Shown: piece after piece, positions 34,944 through 44,028 of the stretch | How the letters are laid out: every line of letters begins with the position of its first letter | Position numbering within the stretch: the first letter of the stretch is position 1 | Origin: Novosphingobium malaysiense | GTDB lineage: Bacteria > Pseudomonadota > Alphaproteobacteria > Sphingomonadales > Sphingomonadaceae | Assembly (NCBI RefSeq): GCF_000802225.1 | Contig: NZ_JTDI01000007.1 | Coordinates: 1 to 64,000 of the forward strand | DNA: 64,000 nt | Direction of reading: 5' to 3' | Notes under the pieces: generated by a model | What the model was told of the DNA's origin: nothing | The model's database searches: none | Seen by the model: only the letters and a program-made list of their open reading frames with translations | Made by a program: the position numbers and the translations under genes

Positions 34944-35435
34944 ATGGATCTCGAAATCGACATCGAAGCCCCCTGGCCCGGCGATACCGACTGGGCTGAC
35001 CTTGCCGAACGCGCGCTTGAAGCGCTGGAGCAGGTTGCGCCCGAAATCGGCAACGGACGCCTGATCGCCAGCGTACTGTTCACGTCCGACGAAGAGGTTC
35101 ACACGCTCAACCGCGAGTGGCGGGCGAAGGACAAGCCGACCAATGTCCTTTCTTTTCCGATGCTGGAGCGCGAGGATCTGCTCGAACTCGCCTCCGAAGG
35201 TCCTCCGGAAATGCTCGGCGATATCGCTCTCGCCCATGAGACCTGCGCCCGGGAAGCCGCAGAAAAAGGCGTTTCGGTTCAGGATCATGCCAGTCATCTG
35301 GTGGTCCATGGACTACTCCATCTGGCCGGGCACGATCACGAGATTTCCGATGCCGATGCGGATGCCATGGAAGCGCTCGAAACAAAGGCTCTTGCGATTC
35401 TGGGCATTGCCGACCCATATGGGGACCGATCTTAG
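34944..35435 (+). CDS. ybeY: Endoribonuclease YbeY, 163 aa
   Basis: A zinc RNase involved in 16S rRNA 3' maturation and ribosome quality control. The three-His site reads HLVVHGLLHLAGHDHE, and the fold's strand ADNPTNVLSFP appears here as DKPTNVLSFPM. Length is normal. It begins 108 bp after the small gene and is followed by corC. Confidence 0.95.
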   Translation: MDLEIDIEAPWPGDTDWADLAERALEALEQVAPEIGNGRLIASVLFTSDEEVHTLNREWRAKDKPTNVLSFPMLEREDLLELASEGPPEMLGDIALAHETCAREAAEKGVSVQDHASHLVVHGLLHLAGHDHEISDADADAMEALETKALAILGIADPYGDRS

Positions 35436-35458
35436 GCTTCAGGGGATACCCAGATACG

Positions 35459-36379
35459 ATGGCCGACAATGGCCGCCACACCGAGTCCGGCTCGGGAGAA
35501 GGGGACAGTAGCGGCGCGCTCTGGCGTGTGATCAAGCGAATGTTCCAGTCCGACGTCGATCAGTCGCTGCGCGCGCAGATCGAAGGCGTCATCAACGAGC
35601 ACGAGGGTGAGCAAGATCCGAACGGCCTTCCGAACGGCGACCTTTCGCCGCTCGAACGCCAGATGCTGCGCAACCTGCTGCACTTCAGCGAGCACGATGC
35701 CGACGACGTCGCCATTCCGCGCGGCGAGATCGTCGCGCTGCCGGCGTCCGCCGAGTGGGAGGACGTGGTCGAGGCCTTTGCCGAGCATGGCCACAGCCGC
35801 ATGCCCGTCTACGGCGAATCGCTCGACGAGGTGAAAGGCATGCTCCACATCAAGGACGTGTTCTCGCACCTGGCGCGCGGCACGCGGCCGACCGACTGGT
35901 GCGACCTGCTGCGCCAGCCGCTCTACGTGCCGCAGTCGCGCGGCGCGCTGGACGTGCTGGCCGACATGCAGGCGCAGCGCGTCCACCTGGCCGTGGTGAT
36001 CGACGAATATACGGGCACCGACGGGATCATCACCATCGAGGACCTCGTCGAGGAAATCGTCGGCGAGATCGAGGACGAACACGACGAAGCGCCCGACGTG
36101 ATGCTCGTGCCGCTCGAAGGCGGCATGTGGGATGCCGATGCCCGCGCCGAGCTCGACGAGATCGCCCAACGGATCGATCCCCGCCTCGCCGAGGTCGAGG
36201 AATCGGTCGATACCCTCGGGGGTCTGACGTTCGTCCTGGCCGAAAAGGTGCCGGAGGTGGGCACCGTCCTGACGCATGAGAGCGGCTGGCAGATCGAAGT
36301 TATCGACGGGAATGAACGACATGTAACGCGCTTGCGATTACATCCCCCTCAGCAGGTCTTGGAAAACGGGGAAGAATAG
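35459..36379 (+). CDS. corC: CorC/HlyC-type CBS domain protein, 306 aa
   Basis: Cytoplasmic protein with two CBS domains (about residues 75-195, with IPRGEIVALPA and VVIDEYTGTDGIITIEDLVE) and a C-terminal transporter-associated domain (MWDADARAELDEI onward). The N-terminal DUF21 membrane part of the larger CorB/YfjD relatives is absent, so it belongs to the short CorC type, associated with magnesium/cobalt efflux and often placed beside ybeY. In many genomes lnt follows; here a LysR gene does. Confidence 0.9.
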   Translation: MADNGRHTESGSGEGDSSGALWRVIKRMFQSDVDQSLRAQIEGVINEHEGEQDPNGLPNGDLSPLERQMLRNLLHFSEHDADDVAIPRGEIVALPASAEWEDVVEAFAEHGHSRMPVYGESLDEVKGMLHIKDVFSHLARGTRPTDWCDLLRQPLYVPQSRGALDVLADMQAQRVHLAVVIDEYTGTDGIITIEDLVEEIVGEIEDEHDEAPDVMLVPLEGGMWDADARAELDEIAQRIDPRLAEVEESVDTLGGLTFVLAEKVPEVGTVLTHESGWQIEVIDGNERHVTRLRLHPPQQVLENGEE

Positions 36380-36392
36380 TTACAGTTGCATG

Positions 36393-36407
36393 ATCTGCAC
36401 TGCAGAT
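36393..36407. promoter_or_regulatory. Palindrome upstream of the LysR gene
   Basis: ATCTGC (36393-36398) and GCAGAT (36402-36407) are exact reverse complements, flanked by TTGCAT on both sides (36386-36391 and 36408-36413). It lies about 35 bases before the regulator start, the place for autoregulation by a LysR-type protein. Confidence 0.4.
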
Positions 36408-36441
36408 TGCATCCTGAGCAACCCCGACGAAAAGAAGTCCA

Positions 36442-37326
36442 TTGCCTGTACGCCGTCTTCCCCCGCTGCGCGCACTCGAAGCTTTCGTGCGCGTCGTCCG
36501 TCTCGGCTCGGCCAAGGCCGCGGCCAACGAACTGGCCCTGTCACCCTCGGCGCTCTCGCGCCGCGTGGCCGCGCTGGAGGATTTTACCGGCAAGCGCCTC
36601 TTCACGCGGCAACACCAGGCCATGAAGCTGACCGACGAAGGCCAAGCTTTCTACAATGCCATCGGCCCCAAGCTGGAGGAACTGGCCGAGGCGGTGGAAG
36701 CGCAGATAGACCGCGGCCAGGTGCTGCGCCTGCATCTGGGCGTGCCCTCGCTGTTCGGCGGCCAGCGCCTGTTCCCGCGCCTGCCCGAACTGCGCAAACT
36801 GCACCCGCGCCTGCATATCGACATCGACACGGCGACCCATTCGGAAGACCGCGTGGGCGACACGCTGGACGCTGCGATCGTGCTCACCAAGGAACCCGAC
36901 CCGGCATTCTATCGGGTCCAGCTCGATCATAACAAGGTCTACGGTATCGTCTCCAAGGAACTGGCCGAAGAACTCGGCGGCGTGCCGGATAAGGAGACGC
37001 TGTCCAAGCAGACCTTCCTGATCCATCAGGACCTGCCCGACAGCCTTGATGCCTGGAAGAAGGCCATCGGCATGCCCGACCTCGAACCGGCATCGGTCGA
37101 CAAGTTCGATTCCGGCCAGCTCGTGCTCGAAGCGGCGGCACAGGGCCTGGGCATCGCGATCATGCATGACGACCACTTCCGGCGCGCCCATGACGGCCGG
37201 CTGGCCCGCCTGTTCGACATCGATATCGAGAGCCCCTACCGCTACTGGTTCATCTGCAAGCCCAAGGCGCTGGAGACCCGGCCCGTGCGCATCTTCCACG
37301 AGTGGTTGCTGCAGGCGGGGTTATAG
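36442..37326 (+). CDS. LysR-family transcriptional regulator, 294 aa
   Basis: The N-terminal winged helix is clear (PLRALEAFVRVVRLGSAKAA, then LALSPSALSRRVAALE), followed by a substrate-binding domain with two Rossmann-like lobes. It resembles GcvA-type regulators (LPPLRALEAF start). TTG is the likely start codon, with AAAGAAG upstream. No neighbouring target gene is obvious, so it may regulate genes elsewhere or itself via the palindrome at 36393-36407. Confidence 0.88.
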   Translation: MPVRRLPPLRALEAFVRVVRLGSAKAAANELALSPSALSRRVAALEDFTGKRLFTRQHQAMKLTDEGQAFYNAIGPKLEELAEAVEAQIDRGQVLRLHLGVPSLFGGQRLFPRLPELRKLHPRLHIDIDTATHSEDRVGDTLDAAIVLTKEPDPAFYRVQLDHNKVYGIVSKELAEELGGVPDKETLSKQTFLIHQDLPDSLDAWKKAIGMPDLEPASVDKFDSGQLVLEAAAQGLGIAIMHDDHFRRAHDGRLARLFDIDIESPYRYWFICKPKALETRPVRIFHEWLLQAGL

Positions 37327-37407
37327 CCTCGCGGATGACGCTCCTTGCACGCGTGTTGCAGCGGAGCCTCCGGAGCCCGTTACAGCCTGCTACGCGGCGT
37401 TCGCCTC

Positions 37408-37803
37408 TCAACTGGGATTGTAGGAGGACATCGACTCGTTGAGGACGATCGGCGCAATCGTGGCAAAGGGGATGATCGGCTCGAGCTGATACTTGACGGT
37501 GACGCTGCTGTACTTGGCACCGTTGGACGTCCCGCGCGTCAGGTCGAGCGAGACGATGCCATCGCTGTCGACGCCGGCCAGGCTTGCACGCACCCTGTCG
37601 AGCACTTCGGTTTGCGTCGCTGTGGGATGGACCTTGGCGTACCGGACCCCTTCACCCGCGGCATGGCGTATCGCTCCCGACGCCTGAAGCACCAGCCCAA
37701 ACTGCAATATCGCGATCATCACGATCAGGACCGCCGGCACGGCGAAGGCGAATTCGATCGCGGAAGCCCCGCGTACATCGCGTAGGAAAGCCCGAGTCTT
37801 CAT
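37408..37803 (-). CDS. TadE-like pseudopilin, 131 aa
   Basis: The N-terminal RGASAIEFAFAVPAVLIVMI with one membrane helix is the TadE signature, including the Glu after the processing site. TadE-like proteins are minor pseudopilins of Flp/Tad pili. It overlaps the upstream TadE/G-like gene by four bases (ATGA). No cpaF, tadA, tadB or prepilin peptidase gene is in the window, so assembly machinery must be elsewhere or the trio acts apart from Tad pili. Confidence 0.82.
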   Translation of the reverse strand: MKTRAFLRDVRGASAIEFAFAVPAVLIVMIAILQFGLVLQASGAIRHAAGEGVRYAKVHPTATQTEVLDRVRASLAGVDSDGIVSLDLTRGTSNGAKYSSVTVKYQLEPIIPFATIAPIVLNESMSSYNPS

Positions 37804-38288
37804 TGGATCCTCACCAGGCTATCGCCGGTCACGGTCATGCTCGGCGCCGCGACCCGCGCGCCGAACATGCCGGCAAGGGTTTGCCAGTCGAACTGGAACT
37901 GGACCGTCCGCTTGATCGAAACGCTGACGAACCGGGCCGACGTCTGTCCCACCGGACAAGGATTGTTGAACTTGGTCTGGCGCACACCATCGCACTCGAG
38001 AAATATGTCTGCCGTGACATCGCCTGTCGGGACCCCGGCGGCGGCCGCCGCCTCATTGCGCAGATAGGTCGCGTCCGAACCGTTGGGCCTCTTGGCGAGA
38101 GCGTAGGCAGTCGTGCGCTGGGCCGCCTGCTCGGTTTCGATCGCAGCGCAGACGTAACGCGATACGTCCACCATTCCGGCGAACATGAACAGCAGGACCG
38201 GCAGAACCAGCGCGAGTTCCATGAAGGCAGCCCCTTTCCGATCCGCGATGGCACGCCGGGCGATGCAAGGAAGAATACCGTTTGTCAT
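37800..38288 (-). CDS. TadE/TadG-like pseudopilin, 162 aa
   Basis: Signature RKGAAFMELALVLPVLLFMF with one hydrophobic helix and a periplasmic domain with two cysteines (residues about 98 and 112). The ATG at 38288 (GGTGGAG upstream) is chosen; the frame to 38354 runs into the preceding gene. Middle gene of the three-gene Tad-like operon. Confidence 0.78.
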   Translation of the reverse strand: MTNGILPCIARRAIADRKGAAFMELALVLPVLLFMFAGMVDVSRYVCAAIETEQAAQRTTAYALAKRPNGSDATYLRNEAAAAAGVPTGDVTADIFLECDGVRQTKFNNPCPVGQTSARFVSVSIKRTVQFQFDWQTLAGMFGARVAAPSMTVTGDSLVRIQ

Positions 38289-38293
38289 CGTCG

Positions 38294-39553
38294 TCACTCC
38301 ACCACCCTCACGACGCGAGCCGATAGGTCGAGATCGTTGTATTCGGGCCCGCAATTGTTATCCATCGAGGTGGTGCCTGCGAAGCTGACCTGGTTAGCGA
38401 CCATCAGCAGGCAATCCGCGTGCTGTCCTGCGTTTCCGGTGAAGTTCAGGTTGCCGCCGGGCATGTAGACGATGCCGTCCAGTTTCAGCGTGCTGCCCCC
38501 GGTGATGTTGCTGTCGCTCGAGGCTCCCATCGGGTCCTGGAAGAACAGGATGTTCTTCCAGGTCGGATCTTCCACGGCCGTGGGGGCCCGCAAATCGAGG
38601 TTCGCGCCGCCCGCCAGCTTCACGGTTGCCACGTTCTTGGGATCGTCCCCCGTCAGGATGATGGTCACGCCGGCCCCGGTCAGATGGGCCTGGCTGTTCA
38701 CCGTGAAGGATCCCTTGTCCATTATATAGACACCGGGCGAAAGCGTAACATTGCCCTGGATCGTCAGCCCGTTGCAGTACCGCCCCGGATAGATCGTCTT
38801 CGTCACGCTTGGTGCGATGTTGAGATTGTTCGCAGTGCATGCCGTAGGCGTGGACGGGACAGCGAGATTTCGCGAGGCGATCGGATCGGCGATGGGCAGA
38901 CCGTAGGTTTGCAGAACTGCCGAAGACGGGACGCTCGTGCTGCTGGCGTCGATACCGCCCACCGCGTGAAAGTTCGGCGCGTCGAGCCAGCTACTGCCGT
39001 CCAGGTCGATGGCGGTCTCGATGTTCGAGTTGGCGGCCGCCCCGCAGCCAAGATTGACCTGGGCAGAGCCGACCGTCCCGATGCCGACGCCGGTGGGCGA
39101 AAGGGCGATGACGCAATATTCGCCGTCCGAGACGGTTGTCGCGACCGCGCGCGCCCTGACAACGGGCGCAATATCGAGGAAAACGCTCGAGAAGGGCAGC
39201 TTCCGGCTGGTCGTCGCCTGAACTTCCACGGCGTTGGTGTCGCCGGTGTAGGCGCCCGTCGTGGGCGGATTGGAAAGGCGTTCGATCGAAATGGAAAGGG
39301 TCGAATCGGCATTGCGGCCGAGTTCCCGGGTGGCCTCGGTCTGGTAGCCGTTGCCGAGCGCCTGGCTTAGTGCACCGGCCATCGCCCCGGAATCTACCGC
39401 CTGCTGCAATTGGCGTTTCCACAGGTACCATTGCGCCGTATCGACCGCGAGCGCGGCGCCGCCGACCAGCGTCGTCAATCCGACGGCCGTGAGAACCAGC
39501 ACGTTGCCTTCCATGCTGGACCGCAGGCGGGACAGGCATGATCCAACTTTCAT
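38294..39553 (-). CDS. TadG-like pilus-assembly protein, 419 aa
   Basis: Starts with SMEGNVLVLTAVGLTTLVGG and AALAVDTAQWYLWKRQLQQA, the Tad/Flp putative TadG N-terminus with a membrane helix. Downstream there is a large extracytoplasmic region containing repeated Gly/Asn-rich beta segments (NITGGSTLKLDGIVYMPGGN, ADCLLMVANQVSF) rather than an obvious vWA MIDAS motif. First gene of the operon. Role inferred from its partners. Confidence 0.78.
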   Translation of the reverse strand: MKVGSCLSRLRSSMEGNVLVLTAVGLTTLVGGAALAVDTAQWYLWKRQLQQAVDSGAMAGALSQALGNGYQTEATRELGRNADSTLSISIERLSNPPTTGAYTGDTNAVEVQATTSRKLPFSSVFLDIAPVVRARAVATTVSDGEYCVIALSPTGVGIGTVGSAQVNLGCGAAANSNIETAIDLDGSSWLDAPNFHAVGGIDASSTSVPSSAVLQTYGLPIADPIASRNLAVPSTPTACTANNLNIAPSVTKTIYPGRYCNGLTIQGNVTLSPGVYIMDKGSFTVNSQAHLTGAGVTIILTGDDPKNVATVKLAGGANLDLRAPTAVEDPTWKNILFFQDPMGASSDSNITGGSTLKLDGIVYMPGGNLNFTGNAGQHADCLLMVANQVSFAGTTSMDNNCGPEYNDLDLSARVVRVVE

Positions 39554-39707
39554 CGCAGCGTTCCCCGAGTCGCATCACCAAACGCTGCTATTTGAAGGCA
39601 TTTCCGGTAAGGGAATCTGACGCAGTCTGATTACCCGAAATTAACAATAGTTCATCCGGTGCAGATTATCGCGCGGATGTTCAGCAAGATGTGTCACATC
39701 CTGGCAA

Positions 39708-39733
39708 GAAAAAGGCGGCCCTTGCGGGCCGCC
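39708..39733 (-). terminator. Rho-independent terminator of the cyclophilin gene
   Basis: GGCGGCCC (39714-39721) and GGGCCGCC (39726-39733) form a perfect 8-bp stem with a TTGC loop. On the minus strand it is followed by TTTTTCTT, 34 bases after the cyclophilin stop codon. Confidence 0.85.
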
Positions 39734-39766
39734 CTCTTCCAATTCCGTTCAGAATCAGAAAACGCC

Positions 39767-40234
39767 TCAACCTTCGGAAACGGTGGCCTTGACGATCGTG
39801 CCCGGATTTCGCGGCGGTTCGCCCTTGGGCAGCGCGTCGACGTGCTCCATGCCTTCGACCACCTGGCCCCAGACGGTGTACTGGTTGTCGAGAAAGGTGG
39901 CATCGTCGAAAACGATGAAGAACTGGCTGTTGGCCGAGTGCGGGGCGCTGGTGCGGGCCATCGAGCACACGCCGCGCACATGGGGCTCGGCGTTGAATTC
40001 GGCCTTGAGATCGGGCTTGTCCGAACCGCCCATGCCGGTGCCATGCGGACAGCCACCCTGCGCCATGAAGCCGGGGATCACGCGGTGGAACTTCACACCG
40101 TCGTAGAAGCCCTCGTTCGTCAGTTCCTTGATCCGCTCGACGTGACCGGGGGCCAGATCGGGACGCAGCTTGATCTTGACGTCGCCCTGGCCTTCGCCGG
40201 TGTCGAGGGTGAGCGTCAGAAATTCGTCGGCCAT
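39767..40234 (-). CDS. Cyclophilin-type peptidyl-prolyl isomerase, 155 aa
   Basis: Cytoplasmic PpiB-like enzyme, no signal peptide. Conserved motifs are KFHRVIPGFMAQGG, NSQFFIVF and the C-terminal YTVWGQVVEGMEHVD. Length is normal. Transcribed alone from the 210-bp gap shared with mgtE. A good terminator follows. Confidence 0.93.
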   Translation of the reverse strand: MADEFLTLTLDTGEGQGDVKIKLRPDLAPGHVERIKELTNEGFYDGVKFHRVIPGFMAQGGCPHGTGMGGSDKPDLKAEFNAEPHVRGVCSMARTSAPHSANSQFFIVFDDATFLDNQYTVWGQVVEGMEHVDALPKGEPPRNPGTIVKATVSEG

Positions 40235-40444
40235 TAGAAATCTCCTGTTGCCTGCGCCCGACTGCGGGCGCGGATCGGCTCGGCGCCCGATATAGGATGA
40301 CTGCCGGCAAAGTCACGCTTTGGGTTCGTTGCGCACGGCACATCCGTGCCAGGCTTGCGATGCCGAACGGAAATGGCGTTGCCATTTCCGGCCGACAAAC
40401 GACTCGCTGTTGCAATTGCGAGATAGGTGCGTAGACCCACGCTC

Positions 40445-41878
40445 ATGAGCGAAGCGGACCTCAAGGAAGACCTGCCCGAAGACGAGGCCGCCGCCGAAAA
40501 CGACGCGGCACTCGAAACGGAAAGCCTCGACGAGGAAAACCGCCTCAAGCCGGAATTCGTCCGCAGCGTGAAGGAAGCGCTGGCCGAGGAGGATTCCGAC
40601 CGCGTCTACGACCTCGTCGAACCGCTCCACCCGGCCGATATTGCCGACCTGTTCGAACTGGTCGACGAGAACGAACGCCATACCCTCGCCCGCTCCATCC
40701 GCGACCTCATGGGCGTCGAGGTCATTGCCGAACTCAACGACTGGGTCCGCGAACTGCTGGTCGAGGCGCTGCCCGCCGACGTCGTCGCCGACATCGCCGA
40801 ACAGCTCGACACCGACGATGCGGTCGCGATGCTGGAAGACCTCGACGAGGCCGACCAGCGCGCCGTGCTTGCCGAAATGGAGCCGGAAGAACGCGCGGCG
40901 ATAGAATCTGCGCTGGCCTATCCAGAGGAATCCGCCGGTCGTCTGATGAGCCGCGAGTTCGTCGCGGTGCCCGAAACGATGACGGTGGGCGACCTCATCG
41001 ATTTCCTGCGCGAACACCGCGAACTGCCCACCGAGTTCTGGGAAGTGTTCTGCGTCGATGCGCTGCATCACCCCGTCGGCACTTGCGCGCTGTCATGGAT
41101 CCTGCGCTGCCCGCGCAACATTCCGCTCTACGACGTGATGAAGCGCGACCAGACGCTGATCCCGGTCGGCATGGACCAGGAAGAAGTGGCACTGCGCTTC
41201 CAGAAATACGCGTTGATCTCCGCTGCGGTGGTCGATCCGTCCGGCCGGCTGATCGGCCAGATCACCGTCGACGACGTCGTCCACGTCATTCAGGAAGAGG
41301 CGGGCGAGGATACCCTGCTGCTTTCCGGTGCCGGCGACGGCGACATCAACGAGCCGATCCTGCTGACCGTGCGCGCGCGCCTGACCTGGCTCTGCGTGAA
41401 CCTGGCCACCGCGATCATCGCCTCCTCGGTCGTCGGCCTGTTCCAGGGCGCGATCGCCCGCTTCGCGCTGCTCGCCGTGCTGATGCCGATCGTGTCGGGC
41501 ATGGGCGGCAATGCCGGCACCCAGACGCTCGCGGTGGTCGTGCGCGCCATCGCCACCAACCAGCTCACCGACACCAACACCTGGCGGATGATCATGCGCG
41601 AATTCCGCATCGCGCTGGCCAACGGCACGGCGCTGGGCGTTCTGATCGGCACAGGCACGGGGCTGTTGTTCGGCAATGCTTTGCTGGGCGCGGTCATCGC
41701 AACGGCCATGGTGGTGAACAACCTGGTCGCCGGCCTCGCGGGGATTCTTGTGCCGGTGACACTGGCTCGCTTCAAGGTCGACCCGGCCGTTTCCTCCGCC
41801 GTCTTCGTGACGACGGCGACCGATACGATGGGCTTCTTCTCGTTCCTGGGGCTCGCGGTGCTCACCGGACTGGCCTGA
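40445..41878 (+). CDS. mgtE: Magnesium transporter MgtE, 477 aa
   Basis: A magnesium-gated channel. A cytoplasmic N-domain (residues 1-150, LHPADIADLFELVDENERH, LDTDDAVAMLEDLDE), paired CBS domains (about 155-280) and a five-helix membrane domain with the pore segment GMGGNAGTQTLAVVVRAIAT are all present. Start ambiguous: ATG 40445 or GTG 40427. Divergent from the cyclophilin gene. No M-box riboswitch is visible upstream. Confidence 0.93.
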   Translation: MSEADLKEDLPEDEAAAENDAALETESLDEENRLKPEFVRSVKEALAEEDSDRVYDLVEPLHPADIADLFELVDENERHTLARSIRDLMGVEVIAELNDWVRELLVEALPADVVADIAEQLDTDDAVAMLEDLDEADQRAVLAEMEPEERAAIESALAYPEESAGRLMSREFVAVPETMTVGDLIDFLREHRELPTEFWEVFCVDALHHPVGTCALSWILRCPRNIPLYDVMKRDQTLIPVGMDQEEVALRFQKYALISAAVVDPSGRLIGQITVDDVVHVIQEEAGEDTLLLSGAGDGDINEPILLTVRARLTWLCVNLATAIIASSVVGLFQGAIARFALLAVLMPIVSGMGGNAGTQTLAVVVRAIATNQLTDTNTWRMIMREFRIALANGTALGVLIGTGTGLLFGNALLGAVIATAMVVNNLVAGLAGILVPVTLARFKVDPAVSSAVFVTTATDTMGFFSFLGLAVLTGLA

Positions 41879-41906
41879 CTCGCCTTCGCTTCCTATCTTG
41901 CCCGTC

Positions 41907-42305
41907 ATGCCGCTGCACATGACGAAGATCGCCTTTTCCGCCGAGAGCCCCGCTTCGCTGCGCGCGTGGCTGGAGAGCCATCCGGACGAGGCGCGCCTGA
42001 CCACCCGCTACCTGCCCAAGCGGCACGAGGAGATGGTCGGCGGCTCGCTCTACTGGATATTCGAGCATGCGCTGATCGGCCGCTCTCCCATTATCGGATT
42101 CGAGCAGCGCGAGAGCGACGGCCGCTGGCACATCCGTCTCGCGCCAAAGCTGATCCCGGTCGTCACCAAGCCCAAACGCGCGCACCAGGGCTGGCGCTAC
42201 CTCAAGGAGGAAGACGCCCCGCGCGACCTCGGCGACGGCGAAAGCAGCGGCGACATCATGCCGCCCAAACTGGCGCGCGAACTGATGAAGCTCGGGCTGG
42301 TCTGA
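41907..42305 (+). CDS. DUF1489 family protein, 132 aa
   Basis: An alphaproteobacterial family of unknown function. Its typical elements are a start like MPLHMTKIAF, GGSLYWIFEHALIGR and RAHQGWRYLKEEDAPRDLG. ATG 41907 matches the family N-terminus. It begins 28 bp after mgtE and may be co-transcribed. Cytosolic by sequence. Confidence 0.85.
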   Translation: MPLHMTKIAFSAESPASLRAWLESHPDEARLTTRYLPKRHEEMVGGSLYWIFEHALIGRSPIIGFEQRESDGRWHIRLAPKLIPVVTKPKRAHQGWRYLKEEDAPRDLGDGESSGDIMPPKLARELMKLGLV

Positions 42306-42314
42306 CCGCGGCGG

Positions 42315-43103
42315 TCAGTCGGCACCCGGATCGCGGCGAAACACCGGTGGCCGCTTCTCGAAGAAGGCCGAAAAGGCCTCGCGCGCTTCGGGCGAGGCTA
42401 TTGCTTCACGAAAGACACGCGCTTCCTCGTCGATCCGCGCCGCGATCGCAGCCGGATCGCCCTTCATCAGCCGCCGGGTGGCCTGAAGGGCCTGAGGCGG
42501 CTTTGCCATGAGCGCCGCCGCCCTAGCCCGCGCATGGGCCAGCAGATCTTCGGCGGGTACGAGGGCGGTCAGCAACCCGGCCTGATGGGCATCCGGCGCG
42601 AGCATCGGTTCTCCCAGCAGCAACAGCGCGGCAGCGCGGGCATGACCGAACGTGGCCGGCGCCAGCAGGCTCGACGCGGCTTCCGGTACAAGCCCTAGAT
42701 CGACGAAGGGCATGATGAAGCGCGCATCGGGCGCCGCGTAGACCAGGTCGCAGTGGAACAGCATCGTGGTGCCGATGCCCACGGCCAATCCCTGCACGGC
42801 GGCAACCAGTGGTTTGTCGAATGTGGCGATGGCGCGGACGAATTCGAAGGCGGCTTCCCCGCCTTCGGGGCCGGCCATGAAATCGGCAAGGTCGTTGCCC
42901 GCGCAAAACGCATCGCCGCGCCCGGAAATCAGGACGACGCCGATTTCCGGATCACCCGAGGCGGCCTCGAGCGCGGCGTTCATCGCGCGGTACATCGCGG
43001 ATGTCAGCGCATTCTTCTTGTCCGGCCGGTCGATCCGGATTTCGAGGACCCCGGCCGTGATCGTGGTGTCTATGCCGTTCGGCACTTTCGCATCTCCTGC
43101 CAT
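42315..43103 (-). CDS. Enoyl-CoA hydratase/isomerase family protein, 262 aa
   Basis: Crotonase fold: IDRPDKKNALTSAMYRAM near residue 25, FCAGNDLADF as the first oxyanion-hole segment and GLAVGIGTTMLFHCDLVYAA as the second; PFVDLGLVPEAASS is an isomerase-like active-site loop, so a delta3-delta2 isomerase-type activity is plausible. Third gene of a set with nudC and the serine hydrolase upstream on the same strand. It is a distinct paralogue of the gene at 11705-12490. Confidence 0.88.
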   Translation of the reverse strand: MAGDAKVPNGIDTTITAGVLEIRIDRPDKKNALTSAMYRAMNAALEAASGDPEIGVVLISGRGDAFCAGNDLADFMAGPEGGEAAFEFVRAIATFDKPLVAAVQGLAVGIGTTMLFHCDLVYAAPDARFIMPFVDLGLVPEAASSLLAPATFGHARAAALLLLGEPMLAPDAHQAGLLTALVPAEDLLAHARARAAALMAKPPQALQATRRLMKGDPAAIAARIDEEARVFREAIASPEAREAFSAFFEKRPPVFRRDPGAD

Positions 43104-43115
43104 GGAATCCCGGCC

Positions 43116-44027
43116 TCAGCCACGCTCCACCCACCAGCGCAGCAACGCATGGGCAACAGCGGCCTTGGGCGGCGCGCCGAAGGCTTTCCCCTGTTCGCCG
43201 CGCGCGACTGCCGCGAGTGCGTCGGTGACTTCCTCGCGGGTGAACCAGCGCACATCGTCCATCTCGGTTTCGTCCATGACGATGGCGGGATCGTCCGCGA
43301 AGGCATGGCAGCCGATCATCAGCGACGAAGGGAACGGCCAGGGCTGGCTGATCACGTACTCGACGTCGCGGGCACGCACGCCGGCTTCCTCGAAGGTCTC
43401 GCGCTTCACGGCTTCCTCGATCGTCTCGCCCGGCTCGACGAATCCGGCGAGTGCGGAATACTGGCCCGGCGCAAAGCGCGGCTGGCGGCCGAGCAGGAGC
43501 TTGCCGTCGTGCTCGACCGTCATGATCGTGACCGGATCGACGCGCGGGAAGTGTTCGGACTTGCAGGCTTCGCTGGTGCAGGTGCGCTGCCACCCGCCCT
43601 TGGCCATCGCCGTCGCGCTGCCGCAAACGGCGCAGAAACGGTGGCGTATGTGCCAGCCGACCAGCGCGCGGGCAGCGCCATAAGCCGCCAGTTCGCCCGA
43701 TTCCAGCACGGCCATGGCCTTCCAGCTCGCCGGCCCGGCATGAGGCCCGCCGGGAGGCGTCGTCGCGGGCACTTCGGCAAAGCAGCCGTGCTCGCCGTCC
43801 GCCCCCTGCGCGATGCCGAGGAACACCAGTTCACTGTCCGGCGCTGCATCGGCAAGGTCGCCCCAGGCGAGCGCGCTGTCGTCCGTCAGCACCGGATCGA
43901 GACCATCCATGCGCAGCAATCGGGCCTGCGCGGTCCTGAGGGCTTCGAGCGCCGCCGGATCGTTGCGAATATGATCAGCGCGGTCGATGTGCGAACCGGA
44001 AAAGGCGATGGGGGCGGCGACATCCAC
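43116..44027 (-). CDS. nudC: NAD+ diphosphatase / RNA deNADding enzyme NudC, 303 aa
   Basis: Hydrolyses NAD(H) to NMN and AMP and removes NAD caps from RNA. The zinc ribbon begins with CAVCG and ends in TCTSEAC. The Nudix box is GFVEPGETIEEAVKRETFEE with AG after it, preceded by the NudC-type ARPQFAPGQYSALAGF-like segment. The GTG at 44027, one base after the upstream stop, is the likely start; the frame to 44057 only overlaps that gene. Confidence 0.92.
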   Translation of the reverse strand: MDVAAPIAFSGSHIDRADHIRNDPAALEALRTAQARLLRMDGLDPVLTDDSALAWGDLADAAPDSELVFLGIAQGADGEHGCFAEVPATTPPGGPHAGPASWKAMAVLESGELAAYGAARALVGWHIRHRFCAVCGSATAMAKGGWQRTCTSEACKSEHFPRVDPVTIMTVEHDGKLLLGRQPRFAPGQYSALAGFVEPGETIEEAVKRETFEEAGVRARDVEYVISQPWPFPSSLMIGCHAFADDPAIVMDETEMDDVRWFTREEVTDALAAVARGEQGKAFGAPPKAAVAHALLRWWVERG

Positions 44028-44028
44028 G

